Below are positions 17,134 through 26,904 of a stretch of DNA of 64,000 bases, piece after piece. Under the pieces are notes generated by a model. It searched no databases. It had not been told where the DNA came from and saw nothing but the letters and a program-made list of their open reading frames with translations. The DNA comes from Hymenobacter yonginensis. Its GTDB lineage: Bacteria; Bacteroidota; Bacteroidia; Cytophagales; Hymenobacteraceae. The stretch spans positions 4,464,501 to 4,528,500 of the forward strand of contig NZ_CP115396.1 in the NCBI RefSeq assembly GCF_027625995.1. The letters run 5' to 3'. The translations under genes were made by a program, and so were the position numbers. Positions within the stretch are counted from its first letter, which is position 1. Each line of letters starts with the position of its first letter.

Positions 17134-20100
17134 ATGGAATACAAGATGCATTTAACAATAAAAAAACAATTATTTGATACCTTATTACTCATTGGCATAG
17201 GCATTTTGCTACCAGTCGCCGCTCTTGCTCAGGAAAGGGTTTACAGGCCTACATGGGATAATATGATGCCAGTGGCTCCATCAGCGTTTCAGTTTGCGAA
17301 GTACGCGGATGTCCCTGTAAACGAGTACACTGGCATTCCTGATATATCTGTTCCAATTCATGATTTGGTAGTGGACGATATCACTATTCCCATCAGATTA
17401 CAGTATCACAGTGGTGGAATAAAAGTTAGCGAGGAAGCCAGCTGGGTCGGCCTTGGATGGGATATGCAATTTGGCAGTGTCGTGCAGATGGTCAATGACT
17501 GTGACGATTACGGGACAAGGCTTGGGAATCCCATAGAGAAGCTATTACCTGCCTATATCGGCAATCCTGTTCCTTATAGAGTTCCTCTGCGTTATCAGTA
17601 TCCGTTTAGTATAGCCGGTCAGGCGTGGTCAAATCCATATCCGGTAATACAGCCCCAACCTGTTCACGCTTTTTGCCGGGTAGTTGACAATTTTGCGCCA
17701 TTCCAGTCAGGTGAATTCAATACACAAGTAGACTGGGCACAAGGTGAAAGTCTGGATACCGAGCCGGATGTTTTTAAAGCTAATTTCTTTGGGCATTCGC
17801 TCAATTTTATACGTGATTTTGCCACAGGTAATATAGTAGTCCTTAATAAAAAGGGCTACTTAGTTAGGCGGAATAGTAACAATGCCTCGAATAGTGATTC
17901 TTGGGAGATAATTACTCCCAATGGAGATTTGTTTATTTTTTCTGAAAGAATAGTTAGTGAAACAAAATCATTCAGTGATGGATTTGAAGGTCCACTGTCT
18001 TGGAACTATAAAGTGTCTTCTAAAACATGGATGATATCGGAAGTGAAGACTAAAAATAAAAAATCAGTACGCTTTAGTTATAATAGAAGTCCAGTGCACG
18101 AATTGCAGCCATCTTTCTCGCAGAGATGGGTGAAGGTTGCGACGGATCCTTGTCGTGGATATTCGCCCAACTCTACTGGATATTCTATGAATTTATCTGC
18201 AACACCCAATGCTGGACTGCAAATTCCAACTGTACCTACAACGTATACTACTAAACTAGTGACCAGGCAGGATTATCTTCTAGTGTCACGAATTGATTTT
18301 CCTCAAGGTTTTGTAAATTTTGAGCTTTCCAGTCGAGATGATTTAGAGTATGGAAAAAAGCTGGATAAGATTGTCGTGAGTTCAGATTTTAATAGAAAAG
18401 AGTTTGCTTTTAACTACAGTTATTTTAACTCATCGCAGGTAGGAGGGAATGGATTCTCTGTAAATGACGTAAATGGAAATTACGAAAACCTTCGTCTCAA
18501 GCTTCTTTCATTTAAAGAAATAGGTGCTCCGGAATATGTATTTCATTATAATCAAACCTCACTTCCTAGAAAAAGATCTTTTGCGCAAGATATATGGGGT
18601 AATTATAATGGTGCTCTTTCAAATCAATCACTTATTCTGAATCCAAGTTATTTCAAAAGACCAGAAATAGGTGTGATTAATAATAATGTTTCTGCTAATC
18701 CACAAACGGCTCAGGCGTGTGTTTTGCAATCAATGCAATATCCGACAGGTGGGCATGCTTCTTTTTTTTATGAATTAAACCAGTTTGATAACTACTGGGT
18801 TCCAGATTTTGCTAATAATATTAACTCTATCACTACTGGAAATGGTCTCAGGATAAGAAAGATAGAGAGGAAAACTGCGAATATTATAGAAGCTACTGAG
18901 TATGAATATTATGGTGGTATTAGTGTTTTGCATAAAGAATTGTTTCGTGAATTGTTTATGCCTACAGCATTGGCGTCTGGAAATGGTATATCAGTTTGTG
19001 ATAATTATATCAGCGAGCTCAATTCTTCCGGGTATAGTGCCGCAAATCAAATGGGGTCTATTACCGGAGTAGGGTACTCTAGAGTAGTCAAAAAGAATAT
19101 AAAAGACAGTATGCACAATGGATACATAGTTACCTATTTTGCTAATAGCCCTGATATTGCATCTCAGACAGCCTCGCATCTTGCAACTTCAAGTGTGACG
19201 CTTCCCTCTATAAAGGAAATTGATTTTGAAAGTAATGGAAGTGTTGATTCTGTCTTTTACTATAATAAGAATGACGTTTTGGTAAGGAAAGTATGTAACA
19301 ATTATTTTAATAGCAAGTCATCAATATTTTATGGGGCTAAAGTATTGCCTCACTCTAACTATTGGTACTATAGTACCTGGAGTGAAGGTGGATTTTGGGA
19401 TTATAAATCAGAAATATTGATTGCTTTCACACCAATATTTGATATCGAAACACTGCTCTCTGGTTCAAGTGAAACAAACTATAGCGGTGGTAGTGCTTTT
19501 AATATTAAGAGGTATTTTGCGTATAACTCACTCAATTTGCAGGAAAAGATTACAACTGTAGTTTCAGGAAATGAAAGTAAAAAAGAGGAGGTGCTAATAA
19601 AGTATGCAGGTAGCTCTGATCTACCGGCGAATGCTGGGGTGATAGCTTTATTATCTGCTAATAGGGTTAATCAGATTGTTTCAATGAAAAGAAAATTTAT
19701 TAATACAGTAAATTCAAGTGTTATTGAAAGAGAAGTATATAGTTACGACCGTACTTTTCAAGTTATGAATGACAAAATAGTGGAATCAACTGCTTCTGAA
19801 AAGCCAGGGGGGGTATCTACAGTAAATCCTAGAGTATATGTATATGAAAAATATGACCCTACAAACGCTAATCTGTTGCAGTATAGAATGCTCAATGATG
19901 TGCCTTCTTCGATGATTTGGAGTCGCAATGACTACATCATGTGCGCAGTGAAAAATGCAGGATATTCACAGATTGCTTATTCAAGTTTTGAGCCAAATAG
20001 CACGGGGCGATTTAAATATGACTCGCTATATTCCCATATTGTTGCAGGGGGTAGGACGGGGCGCTATTGCTATCGGCTAGATTCCTTCTGGGGAGTTAGT

Positions 20101-20511
20101 CGTAGTAATCTTCCCGCTGATACCTACGAGTTAACTTTTTGGGCTACTCAACGCCCTGTTATCTATGTTGGACAGGCGTACGCTAGTCCTGTAAGCGAGC
20201 AAATCGTGGCTTCGGGTGTTGGAAGCTGGAAGCAATATGTGCTCCGGCTTAATTTGCCAGCTAACAGTACGATCAATATTGATGCTGCTTCCCCCAACAC
20301 ACCTATTCTCTTGGACGAAGTGCGCCTATATCCTGCGCGAGCTCAGATGAGCACATTCGTTACAGAACAACTTCGGGGCATGACTTCGCAGTCCGATAAA
20401 TCAGGCCGCAACATGCAATACGAATATGACGGTCTAAGCCGTCTGCTACGCGTGCGCGATGAGCAAAACCGTGTACTTACTGAGCAAGAGTATCACTACG
20501 CCCGCCCCTAA
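17134..20511 (+). CDS. Large secreted RHS-associated protein (YD-repeat family), first of a pair
   Basis: This protein of about 1125 residues begins with a signal peptide (LLLIGIGILLPVAALAQ). It then shows the N-terminal pattern of Bacteroidota RHS proteins: PVNEYTGIPDISVPIHDL, then LQYHSGGIKVSEEASWVGLGW (about 62-110). The C-terminus has a YD repeat (MQYEYDGLSRLLRVRDEQNRVL, about 1090-1112). It ends without a toxin domain. The gene is A+T-rich, unlike the flanking phage genes, which suggests separate transfer. It is followed 74 bp later by the toxin-bearing RHS gene; such two-gene layouts are common in this phylum. An ATG at 17146 is an alternative start. Confidence 0.82.
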   Translation: MEYKMHLTIKKQLFDTLLLIGIGILLPVAALAQERVYRPTWDNMMPVAPSAFQFAKYADVPVNEYTGIPDISVPIHDLVVDDITIPIRLQYHSGGIKVSEEASWVGLGWDMQFGSVVQMVNDCDDYGTRLGNPIEKLLPAYIGNPVPYRVPLRYQYPFSIAGQAWSNPYPVIQPQPVHAFCRVVDNFAPFQSGEFNTQVDWAQGESLDTEPDVFKANFFGHSLNFIRDFATGNIVVLNKKGYLVRRNSNNASNSDSWEIITPNGDLFIFSERIVSETKSFSDGFEGPLSWNYKVSSKTWMISEVKTKNKKSVRFSYNRSPVHELQPSFSQRWVKVATDPCRGYSPNSTGYSMNLSATPNAGLQIPTVPTTYTTKLVTRQDYLLVSRIDFPQGFVNFELSSRDDLEYGKKLDKIVVSSDFNRKEFAFNYSYFNSSQVGGNGFSVNDVNGNYENLRLKLLSFKEIGAPEYVFHYNQTSLPRKRSFAQDIWGNYNGALSNQSLILNPSYFKRPEIGVINNNVSANPQTAQACVLQSMQYPTGGHASFFYELNQFDNYWVPDFANNINSITTGNGLRIRKIERKTANIIEATEYEYYGGISVLHKELFRELFMPTALASGNGISVCDNYISELNSSGYSAANQMGSITGVGYSRVVKKNIKDSMHNGYIVTYFANSPDIASQTASHLATSSVTLPSIKEIDFESNGSVDSVFYYNKNDVLVRKVCNNYFNSKSSIFYGAKVLPHSNYWYYSTWSEGGFWDYKSEILIAFTPIFDIETLLSGSSETNYSGGSAFNIKRYFAYNSLNLQEKITTVVSGNESKKEEVLIKYAGSSDLPANAGVIALLSANRVNQIVSMKRKFINTVNSSVIEREVYSYDRTFQVMNDKIVESTASEKPGGVSTVNPRVYVYEKYDPTNANLLQYRMLNDVPSSMIWSRNDYIMCAVKNAGYSQIAYSSFEPNSTGRFKYDSLYSHIVAGGRTGRYCYRLDSFWGVSRSNLPADTYELTFWATQRPVIYVGQAYASPVSEQIVASGVGSWKQYVLRLNLPANSTINIDAASPNTPILLDEVRLYPARAQMSTFVTEQLRGMTSQSDKSGRNMQYEYDGLSRLLRVRDEQNRVLTEQEYHYARP

Positions 20512-20585
20512 GTCGGCAGGTTGGCCTCAAATCCCTGGGCCTTTTTGTTTCCTCTCCTTGCCATCTTACGTTACGCTCGCCAGTT

Positions 20586-23500
20586 ATGCATCTCTTTAAT
20601 CACTTTGGTACACGTTTGCGGATTCTCTTTTGTGTTTTGTTGATTTGTGGCATAAACACACCGGTTTGGAGCCAAATGCCCGGTTCCGAAGGCTTAGTCC
20701 CAGACTCCACGGAACTACGCGTGTTACGGGAGTTCTATTACGCCACAGGCGGTCCGACATGGAATAATAATTACCACTGGCTGCTCGGCACCACCATGGC
20801 CGATGTTCGGTATCAGCAGTGGGAGGGTGTTACCATCACGAATGGAGATGTGACGGCATTGCGCAGCTTCAATAATTTCTTGCAAGGTACATTGCCTGCT
20901 AGCTTGGGTCTGCTCTCCCAACTCACTCTGCTCCAGATTACTAATGCTAACGGGTTACATGGTCCCTTACCTCGCGAATTAGGAAATTTACGCAAACTCC
21001 AATACTTACATATTAATACAAGTGCACTTACTGGTTCCATCCCAGCTGAATTGGGGCAACTAAGCCAACTTATCGAATTGAAGCTAACGAATAGTCGATT
21101 TTCAGGGCCTATTCCCCCTGAGCTTGGGCAACTGCAGCTACTGACACGTCTTGATTTAATGGGATGGCCTTCCAATTATAATGTACCCCGCTTAACAGGA
21201 GGTCTGCCGCCATCGCTTGGGCAGTTAACCAATCTCACGTATTTGAATGTAGCCAATCATCAAATTGCCGGACTGATTCCCAGTTCATTAATTCAGCTTA
21301 CTCGGCTGCAGTACCTGCAGCTTGACCATAATCAACTTACTGGAGCCATACCCCCGGGATTAGCGCAGCTGCCACAACTCTATACTATCTTACTTTCTGA
21401 CAATAACCTAACAGATGTCCCTTCATGGGTAGCGTTTTACCCGCGGCAGTTACCTAGTATTGACGTGCAGCGCAACTATTTGGACTTTGCCGTTGTAGAG
21501 CGACAGTTCTTTTCTGCTAATACGCCCTTGGCTCAATACAAGTACTCCCCACAGAAGACGCTGCCGGGAGTGGATACCGTGGAGTTTGTGGTGGGAGATA
21601 CACTCAAGCTGAGTGGAACAATTGGTGGGGAGCATAATCAATACCAGTGGGAGCGACGTATCGATACTACCTGGACAGCTGTGGTTGGTGCCACCTCGGC
21701 TGTAAGGCATATAGCTGCTGCATCAGCTGCTGAGGAGGGCCTGTACCGCACCCGCGTAACCAGTGGCTGGATTGATTATCGGGCAAACCCCAATATTCCA
21801 GTGATGTGGCTATACTCCAAAACAGTGTATGCCAAAGCCAAAGTACCCTGTGCACCGCTCACGCTCACAGCTTCGCCCAACGTAAGTATCCCCACCGGCG
21901 ACGCGGTAGTGCTGCGTGCCTACCCAGGCCAGGATGGCGCCATACTTCAATGGAGCCCAGCCACCGGACTGAGCACCACCACGGGTGCGGTCGTGACCGC
22001 AGCCCCCACCGTAACAACCACCTATACCGTAACGGCCACCACCACCGGCGCCTGCCCGGCCACCACCCAGGCTACCGTGCGGGTAACCGTGACGCCGCCG
22101 CTGGCGCTGAGCAATCCGCCGGTGGACGGCTGCGTGCCGACTCTCATTAATACACCGCCTACCCCCCGGCCCCCCGGCGCGGCAGATGCCGTAAACTACG
22201 TGCGCACCTACACGGCCCGGGCCGCCTACACCAACCCGGCCCGCCTGCGGGCGGCTGTCGTGGACTCGGTGCAGGTGAAAACGGAGTACCTCGATGGGCT
22301 GGGACGCCCGGTGCAAACCGTGCTGCGGCAGGAGTCGCCCGACCGGCACGACCTCGTGCAGCCCATAGTCTACGACGAGCTGGGCCGCCAGCACCGGCAG
22401 TACCTGCCGTATGTAGCCAGTGCTGCGCCCGACCCTGTCGGGTACTACCCCCGGGCGCTGACCGAGCAATACGCCTTCTACCGGGAAACGCCGATTGGCC
22501 CAGGCTTTGCCACCGACCGTATCGCCCGCACAGGCGTGCCGTTCAGCGAGACGGTGTTCGAGGCTTCCCCCCTCAACCGGGTTATAGAGCAGGCGGCCCC
22601 CGGCGAAACCTGGCGCCTTGGCGCGGACCACACGGTCACGCAGGAGCAACGGCCCAACACGGCCGCCGACGGTATTCCACGTTACGAGCCCGGGTATGAT
22701 ATTCCCACGGCGCTAACCTACCAAGGAGCATACCCAGCCGGCGAATTATGGGTAACAGAAAGCCGCGACGAGCGGGGCTTCCGCACCCAGGAATTCAAAG
22801 ACAAGCAAGGCCAAGTAGTAGCCAAACGGGTGGAGTGTCCGCCCCCCACGCAGAACACGCCCGGGCAAGCCACGCCTACGTGGCTGACGACACTCTATGT
22901 CTATGATGACTTTGGGCGTCTGCGCACGGTGGTGCCACCCAAGGCCTTCGTGCGCTTGCCGGCCGCCAACTGGGAAGTGACTGGTACGGTGGAGAACCTG
23001 CTGTTTCGCTACCGCTACGACGAGCGCGGCCGGGTAGTCGGCAAGAACGTACCGGGCCAGACCGGCGAAACCCAACTGGTGTATGACCAACTGGACCGGC
23101 CGGTAATGAGCCAGGACCCGGAGCAGCGTCGCCGCCGCGAGTGGGCCTGGACCAAGTACGATGCGTTGGGCCGGGTGGTAATGACGGGTCTAACGATCCG
23201 CAATGTGAGTCAGGTCACAGCCCAGACCGAGGCCAACAACTGGTTAACGCCTGGTACGGCGCAGTACACGGCGCAGAATCGGCTGTATGAGCAGCGCACG
23301 GCAAACGCCACATACTCCATGCGCATTACTTCGCAGCAGGCGTATCCGCCCATGAGCACCCGCGGCTACTCGGCCGGCCCCATCCTGACGGCCACCTACT
23401 ATGACGACTACGACTACGACCAGAACGGCCAGCCCGACGTGGCCTTCGACACCCAATACAACGCGCAGTTTGCCAGCGGCCAGGCGCCCGTAGCCGACCT

Positions 23501-26408
23501 GCGCACTACCGGTATGCCTACCCGCACCAAGACGCGGGTACTGGGCGTGCCCGCCACCGACCCGAATGCGTGGCTGACGGTAACCACTTTTTACGACGAA
23601 AAAGCCCGTCCCGTGCAGGTTCGCAGCACCAACGCCCGCGGCGGCGAAGATGTGGTGACCACCCAACTGGACTTTGCCGGCAAAGTCATCAAGAGCTATG
23701 CCACGCATACAGTCCCCAGCCTGTCAGTGGCGCTGGCGGTGGCCGAGAACTTCACCTACGACCATGCGGGCCGCTTGAAGAAAGCGCAGCAACAGCTGCC
23801 GGGCGAAGCCCAGCCCGCCCTCATTGCTGAGCCCCGCTACAACGAGTTGGGCCAGTTGGTGACCAAAACGCTGGCCCCCGGCACGCCCCTGGAGCAGCGC
23901 GTGGACTTCGCCTACAACATCCGCGGCTGGCTCACCCACATCAACGACCCGGCCCTGTCCGACCCCTCGGACTTATGGGGCATGCAGCTTAGCTACGACT
24001 GCGGCTTCCAGGTGCCCCAGTACACGGGCAACATCGCCGGCCAGAAGTGGCGCAGCAAAAGCGACGGCATAGAGCGGGCCTACGGCTACCTCTACGATGG
24101 CGCCAGCCGCCTGCTCAGCGGCGACTTCGTGGCCCGCAACGCCGCCACCCAGGCCTGGACCGCCGAGCGCCAGCGCTATGGTCTCTCCGGTATGCGCTAT
24201 GACGAGAACGGCAACATCCTGGGCCTGCAGCGCCGCGGCCTGCTGGCCCAAGCCACCCGCACTGCCCCTGCGCAGTTCGGCGCTACGGACAACCTGAGCT
24301 ACACTTACACCGGCAACCGCCTGACCCGCGTCGACGATGCCGTCACCACTAACGCGCTGCCCCGCCCGGCCGGTTACAACGGCGCGCCTACCTCACTGGC
24401 CGGCGACTTCCAGGAAGAAGGCGTACGCCAGGCCGGCGAGTACCGCTACGACGACAATGGCAACCTGACGTCCGATGCCAACAAGCGCATCACGGCCATC
24501 GTCTACAACCACCTGAACCTGCCCCGCCGCATCGTCTTCGGCACCGGCGCCGACAGCATCGTGTTCCGCTATACGGCCGCCGGCCAGAAGGTGCTCAAGC
24601 GCGTCTACCAGACGGGCAAGCCGCTGGTGCAGACCGACTACCTGGGGGCCTACCAGTACGAAGCCGACAGCCTGCGCTTCTTCCCCCACGCTGAAGGCCG
24701 CGTGCTGCGCCGCGTACAGTTCGACGCGGCGGGCCAACCCATCGTCAGCTACCGCAGAGAGTACAGCCTCAAAGACCACCTGGGCAACCTGCGCGTGGCC
24801 TACAAGCTCGGCGACCCGGCCCGGTTCCGGGCCACAATGGAGCTGGCCGACTCGGCCCGCGAAGAACGTCAGTTTGAGTACGTGCGCCAGACACGTCACG
24901 CCACGGCCGTGGCCCGCTCAGGCCAGCACGTAGCCCGTCTCAACGCCGCTACCGGCCAGCCGCTGGGCCCACTCAAAATCGTGTCCGTGCAGAAAGGCGA
25001 TACAGTAACCTTCACCGCGCCGGGCCTGTATCAACAGACCGTACGCAATATCAGTTTCGGCTTCTCGTTGCCCGGTTTCGTGGCCAGCTTGCTGCTACAG
25101 CCTGCTCCGGCACCAGTCGTGGGGCCGGATGGGCGGCCCAAACCGCGGGCCTTGCCTTTCTTGGGCGTCGGCTTGGGGCTGGTGCCGGCCCTGAACCAGA
25201 GCGGGCGCATCCCGAAAGGTTATGCGCGGCTGCTGGTCTACAACCAAGACTCGGTGCTGGTTGACTCGTATACCCAGCAGCTTAGCGCGGCGGCACTCAA
25301 TAACTATGAGCAACTGCGTCTGCGGGTCATTGCGCCCAGCGCGGGCTACGTGACGGCCTACGTGGGCAACGAAAGTGACGTGGACGTGTTCTTTGATGAG
25401 GTGCAGCTCGACTATGGGCCGGCGCTGCTGGTGCAAGAGAATCAGTATGACCCGTTCGGGTTAAACCTAGCCGGAATCGAAAAGCAAGGACAACCCAATC
25501 ATCAATTCCAGTACAATGGCAAAGAGAAGCAGGAGGAATTAGGGCTAAACTGGACGGATTACGGAGCTAGGATGTATGATGCGCAACTGGGAAGGTGGCA
25601 TGCGGTGGACCCAATGGCGGAAAAATATCCAGACATATCACCCTATGCTTATGTAGCGAATAATCCAGTTAACTTCGTCGATCCAGATGGTAAACAAATT
25701 GATCCTGGTAGTCAAAAAGACTGGGATAAGCAGAAGCAAGCCACTATCGATCGGAGAGATAAGTTGCAGAATAAGATAGATAAGTTAACAGAAAAAGCTG
25801 AAGAGAAAGGATGGAGTGCTGATAAGCTAGCAGGTAAAATGGGCAATTTAGGTGACAGGGTATCAAGTTTGAATGGAAGTATTGCCAATTTGGGTGTTTT
25901 AGAAAAGAGTACTCAAGTGTATAGTCTTCGAACTGGTGCAGCAGAATTGGGTGGTAATTCTTATGATTCTAAGACTGGAAACATTGTGATAAGTTTTAAA
26001 ACAACTGCAAACTTCATTCACGAAATCACCCATGCTGGTCAGTATGAAGCAAGCAATATTGCTTTTAGCTCTAGCGGAGCCACACTTGGTCAAGATGTAT
26101 CCGATGAAGTAGCAGCATACAAAGCACAATTTGCGTACGACCCATCTTCCGTATCCGGACTATCTTCTACGGTAGTAGCAAATTCTTTTGCAGCAATTAC
26201 ATCCTCTTGGGTGCAGGGCATACGATTATCAAATGGAAGTCTTCCTTACGCTCCAGGAGGTTCATCTAATACAGGATTAGTTCCTGTAAATATTAATTCA
26301 ACGCGAGATATCTTAATCCAAGCATATCCACATGCTGCAGAATCATTTAAGGGATTACCAGCAAATTATACCCTAAAATCAATTCCCGGAATCCGTTACA
26401 AAAAATAA
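20586..26408 (+). CDS. RHS/YD-repeat polymorphic toxin with LRR N-terminus and metallopeptidase-like C-terminus
   Basis: This 1940-residue protein has the following order. First is a signal peptide (to VWS|Q). Next come plant-type leucine-rich repeats (GSIPAELGQLSQL, about 85-290) and an Ig/PKD-like domain (about 421-505). A DUF6443-type start of the RHS part follows (VKTEYLDGLGRPVQTVL, about 535-640), then many YD repeats. The RHS-associated core lies at about 1618-1700 (NQYDPFGLN; YGARMYDAQLGRWHAVDP; NNPVNFVDPDGK). The last ~240 residues form the toxin: helical, then HEITH (His1812, Glu1813, His1816) and DEVAAY (Glu1841), as in gluzincin-like metallopeptidases. The DNA is GC-rich over the RHS core and drops to A+T-rich from about 25,450, the mark of a swapped toxin tip. 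A small lipoprotein gene follows by 10 bp. Confidence 0.9.
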   Translation: MHLFNHFGTRLRILFCVLLICGINTPVWSQMPGSEGLVPDSTELRVLREFYYATGGPTWNNNYHWLLGTTMADVRYQQWEGVTITNGDVTALRSFNNFLQGTLPASLGLLSQLTLLQITNANGLHGPLPRELGNLRKLQYLHINTSALTGSIPAELGQLSQLIELKLTNSRFSGPIPPELGQLQLLTRLDLMGWPSNYNVPRLTGGLPPSLGQLTNLTYLNVANHQIAGLIPSSLIQLTRLQYLQLDHNQLTGAIPPGLAQLPQLYTILLSDNNLTDVPSWVAFYPRQLPSIDVQRNYLDFAVVERQFFSANTPLAQYKYSPQKTLPGVDTVEFVVGDTLKLSGTIGGEHNQYQWERRIDTTWTAVVGATSAVRHIAAASAAEEGLYRTRVTSGWIDYRANPNIPVMWLYSKTVYAKAKVPCAPLTLTASPNVSIPTGDAVVLRAYPGQDGAILQWSPATGLSTTTGAVVTAAPTVTTTYTVTATTTGACPATTQATVRVTVTPPLALSNPPVDGCVPTLINTPPTPRPPGAADAVNYVRTYTARAAYTNPARLRAAVVDSVQVKTEYLDGLGRPVQTVLRQESPDRHDLVQPIVYDELGRQHRQYLPYVASAAPDPVGYYPRALTEQYAFYRETPIGPGFATDRIARTGVPFSETVFEASPLNRVIEQAAPGETWRLGADHTVTQEQRPNTAADGIPRYEPGYDIPTALTYQGAYPAGELWVTESRDERGFRTQEFKDKQGQVVAKRVECPPPTQNTPGQATPTWLTTLYVYDDFGRLRTVVPPKAFVRLPAANWEVTGTVENLLFRYRYDERGRVVGKNVPGQTGETQLVYDQLDRPVMSQDPEQRRRREWAWTKYDALGRVVMTGLTIRNVSQVTAQTEANNWLTPGTAQYTAQNRLYEQRTANATYSMRITSQQAYPPMSTRGYSAGPILTATYYDDYDYDQNGQPDVAFDTQYNAQFASGQAPVADLRTTGMPTRTKTRVLGVPATDPNAWLTVTTFYDEKARPVQVRSTNARGGEDVVTTQLDFAGKVIKSYATHTVPSLSVALAVAENFTYDHAGRLKKAQQQLPGEAQPALIAEPRYNELGQLVTKTLAPGTPLEQRVDFAYNIRGWLTHINDPALSDPSDLWGMQLSYDCGFQVPQYTGNIAGQKWRSKSDGIERAYGYLYDGASRLLSGDFVARNAATQAWTAERQRYGLSGMRYDENGNILGLQRRGLLAQATRTAPAQFGATDNLSYTYTGNRLTRVDDAVTTNALPRPAGYNGAPTSLAGDFQEEGVRQAGEYRYDDNGNLTSDANKRITAIVYNHLNLPRRIVFGTGADSIVFRYTAAGQKVLKRVYQTGKPLVQTDYLGAYQYEADSLRFFPHAEGRVLRRVQFDAAGQPIVSYRREYSLKDHLGNLRVAYKLGDPARFRATMELADSAREERQFEYVRQTRHATAVARSGQHVARLNAATGQPLGPLKIVSVQKGDTVTFTAPGLYQQTVRNISFGFSLPGFVASLLLQPAPAPVVGPDGRPKPRALPFLGVGLGLVPALNQSGRIPKGYARLLVYNQDSVLVDSYTQQLSAAALNNYEQLRLRVIAPSAGYVTAYVGNESDVDVFFDEVQLDYGPALLVQENQYDPFGLNLAGIEKQGQPNHQFQYNGKEKQEELGLNWTDYGARMYDAQLGRWHAVDPMAEKYPDISPYAYVANNPVNFVDPDGKQIDPGSQKDWDKQKQATIDRRDKLQNKIDKLTEKAEEKGWSADKLAGKMGNLGDRVSSLNGSIANLGVLEKSTQVYSLRTGAAELGGNSYDSKTGNIVISFKTTANFIHEITHAGQYEASNIAFSSSGATLGQDVSDEVAAYKAQFAYDPSSVSGLSSTVVANSFAAITSSWVQGIRLSNGSLPYAPGGSSNTGLVPVNINSTRDILIQAYPHAAESFKGLPANYTLKSIPGIRYKK

Positions 26409-26418
26409 TACTGGAAGT

Positions 26419-26760
26419 ATGAGAAGGCCACTGTGTATTTTAACAATGATTTTGATCTCCTGTAATGGCTTTAGAAGTTTGCCAGCAGAGTATATCAAAA
26501 ATGGGAAAGACTATGAGTGTAGTTTAACAGTCAAGAAGGATAGCACTTTTGCTTTGGTTATTGAATCAATCGATTCCCGTTCAGGATGCGAAGGAAAATG
26601 GAAATTAAATGGTGATACTTTACTACTGCATTGTGATGACGCCCCCTTTCCTGCTCAAATTGCAAGCGGTTATATGTCTGAAAGAGAAATGAAACTTATT
26701 ATATTAAATGAATCCAAACTGAAGTTTGGGCAAATAATTTTAAAGAGAATTAAAGAATAA
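26419..26760 (+). CDS. Small lipoprotein, candidate immunity protein for the RHS toxin
   Basis: This 113-residue protein has a lipoprotein signal (CILTMILISC, Cys at residue 15), so it should be anchored in the envelope. The rest is beta-rich (GKWKLNGDTLLLHCDD) and recalls small lipocalin-like folds. It begins 10 bp after the toxin stop, has the same low GC as the toxin tip, and a strong terminator follows at once. Position and composition fit an immunity gene that travels with the toxin tip. No immunity family is recognised, so this is inference. An envelope location suggests that the toxin acts in the periplasm or enters through it. Confidence 0.65.
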   Translation: MRRPLCILTMILISCNGFRSLPAEYIKNGKDYECSLTVKKDSTFALVIESIDSRSGCEGKWKLNGDTLLLHCDDAPFPAQIASGYMSEREMKLIILNESKLKFGQIILKRIKE

Positions 26761-26762
26761 AT

Positions 26763-26790
26763 AAAAAGCCCCGGAATACGGGGCTTTTTA
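26763..26790 (+). terminator. Intrinsic terminator of the RHS locus
   Basis: AAAAAGCCCCG pairs with CGGGGCTTTTT across a 5-base loop, with a T tract. It lies 2 bp after the putative immunity gene. Confidence 0.9.
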
Positions 26791-26904
26791 TTTATTCTTT
26801 AATTCCTCATCCACCAAGCCCAGTTTTTGGAGTATTTAACCATTGGCCTCACTAGCCAACCGATTAGGCCATGCACGATCTGAAATCATCCCTCAATTGA
26901 TCAA

